Shown here: one piece after another, positions 23,239 to 23,264 of the stretch
Layout: each line of letters opens with the position of its first letter
Position numbering within the stretch: position 1 is the first letter of the stretch
Source: a virus
Virus record (IMG/VR): IMGVR_UViG_3300030107_005710
Location: 1-23,264 of that record
Length of the DNA: 23,264 bases
Reading direction: 5' to 3' (one strand)
The notes under the pieces: generated by a model
Told to the model about the DNA's origin: nothing
What the model saw: only the letters and a program-made list of their open reading frames with translations
Database searches by the model: none
Translations under genes and position numbers: made by a program

Positions 23239-23264
23239 TTTTTTTTGAATTTTTTTCAAAAACA

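Larger units (their letters stand above)
22704..23264. other. Gene-free, dyad-rich control region, candidate origin
   Basis: There is no convincing gene in these 560 bases. They contain, from left to right: TTGTTTGC/GCAAACAA (22790-22812); an imperfect 19-base inverted pair CTACACATA... (22821-22839 and 22916-22934, 16 of 19 pairing); the 16-base perfect palindrome AGTATCCGCGGATACT (22851-22866); TTTCAGATAGC against GCTAGCTGAAA (22866-22908); the double stem CAACCTAA/TTAGGTTG plus GCACAAAC/GTTTGTGC (22963-23037); and a bulged stem CCATAG-GGGGG/CCCCCTATGG (23049-23099). The density of dyads suggests an origin or early promoter/operator region. No initiator-protein box is recognised. Confidence 0.55.

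Noticed and set aside
1-23264. Terminal direct repeats or a circular overlap at the window ends
   Set aside because: The first and last bases do not match; the window looks like an internal fragment or one cut at an arbitrary point.

Overview
This window reads as part of the genome of an AT-rich, double-stranded DNA tailed phage. No host marker, integrase, rRNA or tRNA was found. The early genes carry strong AAGGAG-type ribosome binding sites, which argues against a Bacteroidota host, where such sites are usually absent. The host remains open.

Layout. Positions 1-9908 (+ strand) hold the end of what looks like a virion module: two small proteins and one giant 2902-residue protein. The giant protein carries the hallmarks of a two-barrel RNA polymerase of the QDE-1 / YonO / crAss-like virion polymerase kind. 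They are a DG-led segment with lysines (about residues 816-867), then an R-x-P...GGADLDGD segment (residues 1203-1246). Everything from 22703 down to 9883 lies on the - strand and converges on that gene, overlapping its end by 26 bases.

The - strand block, in transcription order, starts with a 111-residue protein and a terminator (22703-22318). Next come a membrane/zinc protein and several micro-ORFs (22259-21368), then a ubiquitin-like conjugation cassette (21119-17385). The cassette comprises a beta-grasp protein ending in GGKK, a 541-residue protein with an E2-like HP...CL region, a JAMM/JAB isopeptidase with a complete metal motif, and a ThiF/E1-like enzyme. The replication module follows (17310-14282): a Sak4-like RecA-fold ATPase, a probable single-strand binding partner, and an AEP primase fused to a DnaB-type helicase. 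After it lie an HNH nuclease, micro-genes around a structured non-coding stretch (13253-13445), two PD-(D/E)XK nucleases, and a tail of small overlapping genes, several with Cys pairs (12912-9883). Start/stop overlaps (ATGA, TAATG, GTGA) show that most of these genes are translationally coupled.

The right end (22704-23264) has no convincing gene but is packed with inverted repeats. It is the best candidate for a replication origin or early control region. Similar strong dyads sit in the leaders of the ubiquitin-like gene, the E2-like gene and the Sak4-like gene.

Working picture (inference): the polymerase is carried in the particle, injected, and transcribes the early - strand block. That block makes the replication machinery and a self-contained phage ubiquitin-like modification system. 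The two most notable items are the virion-type RNA polymerase and the Ubl-E2-JAB-E1 cassette.
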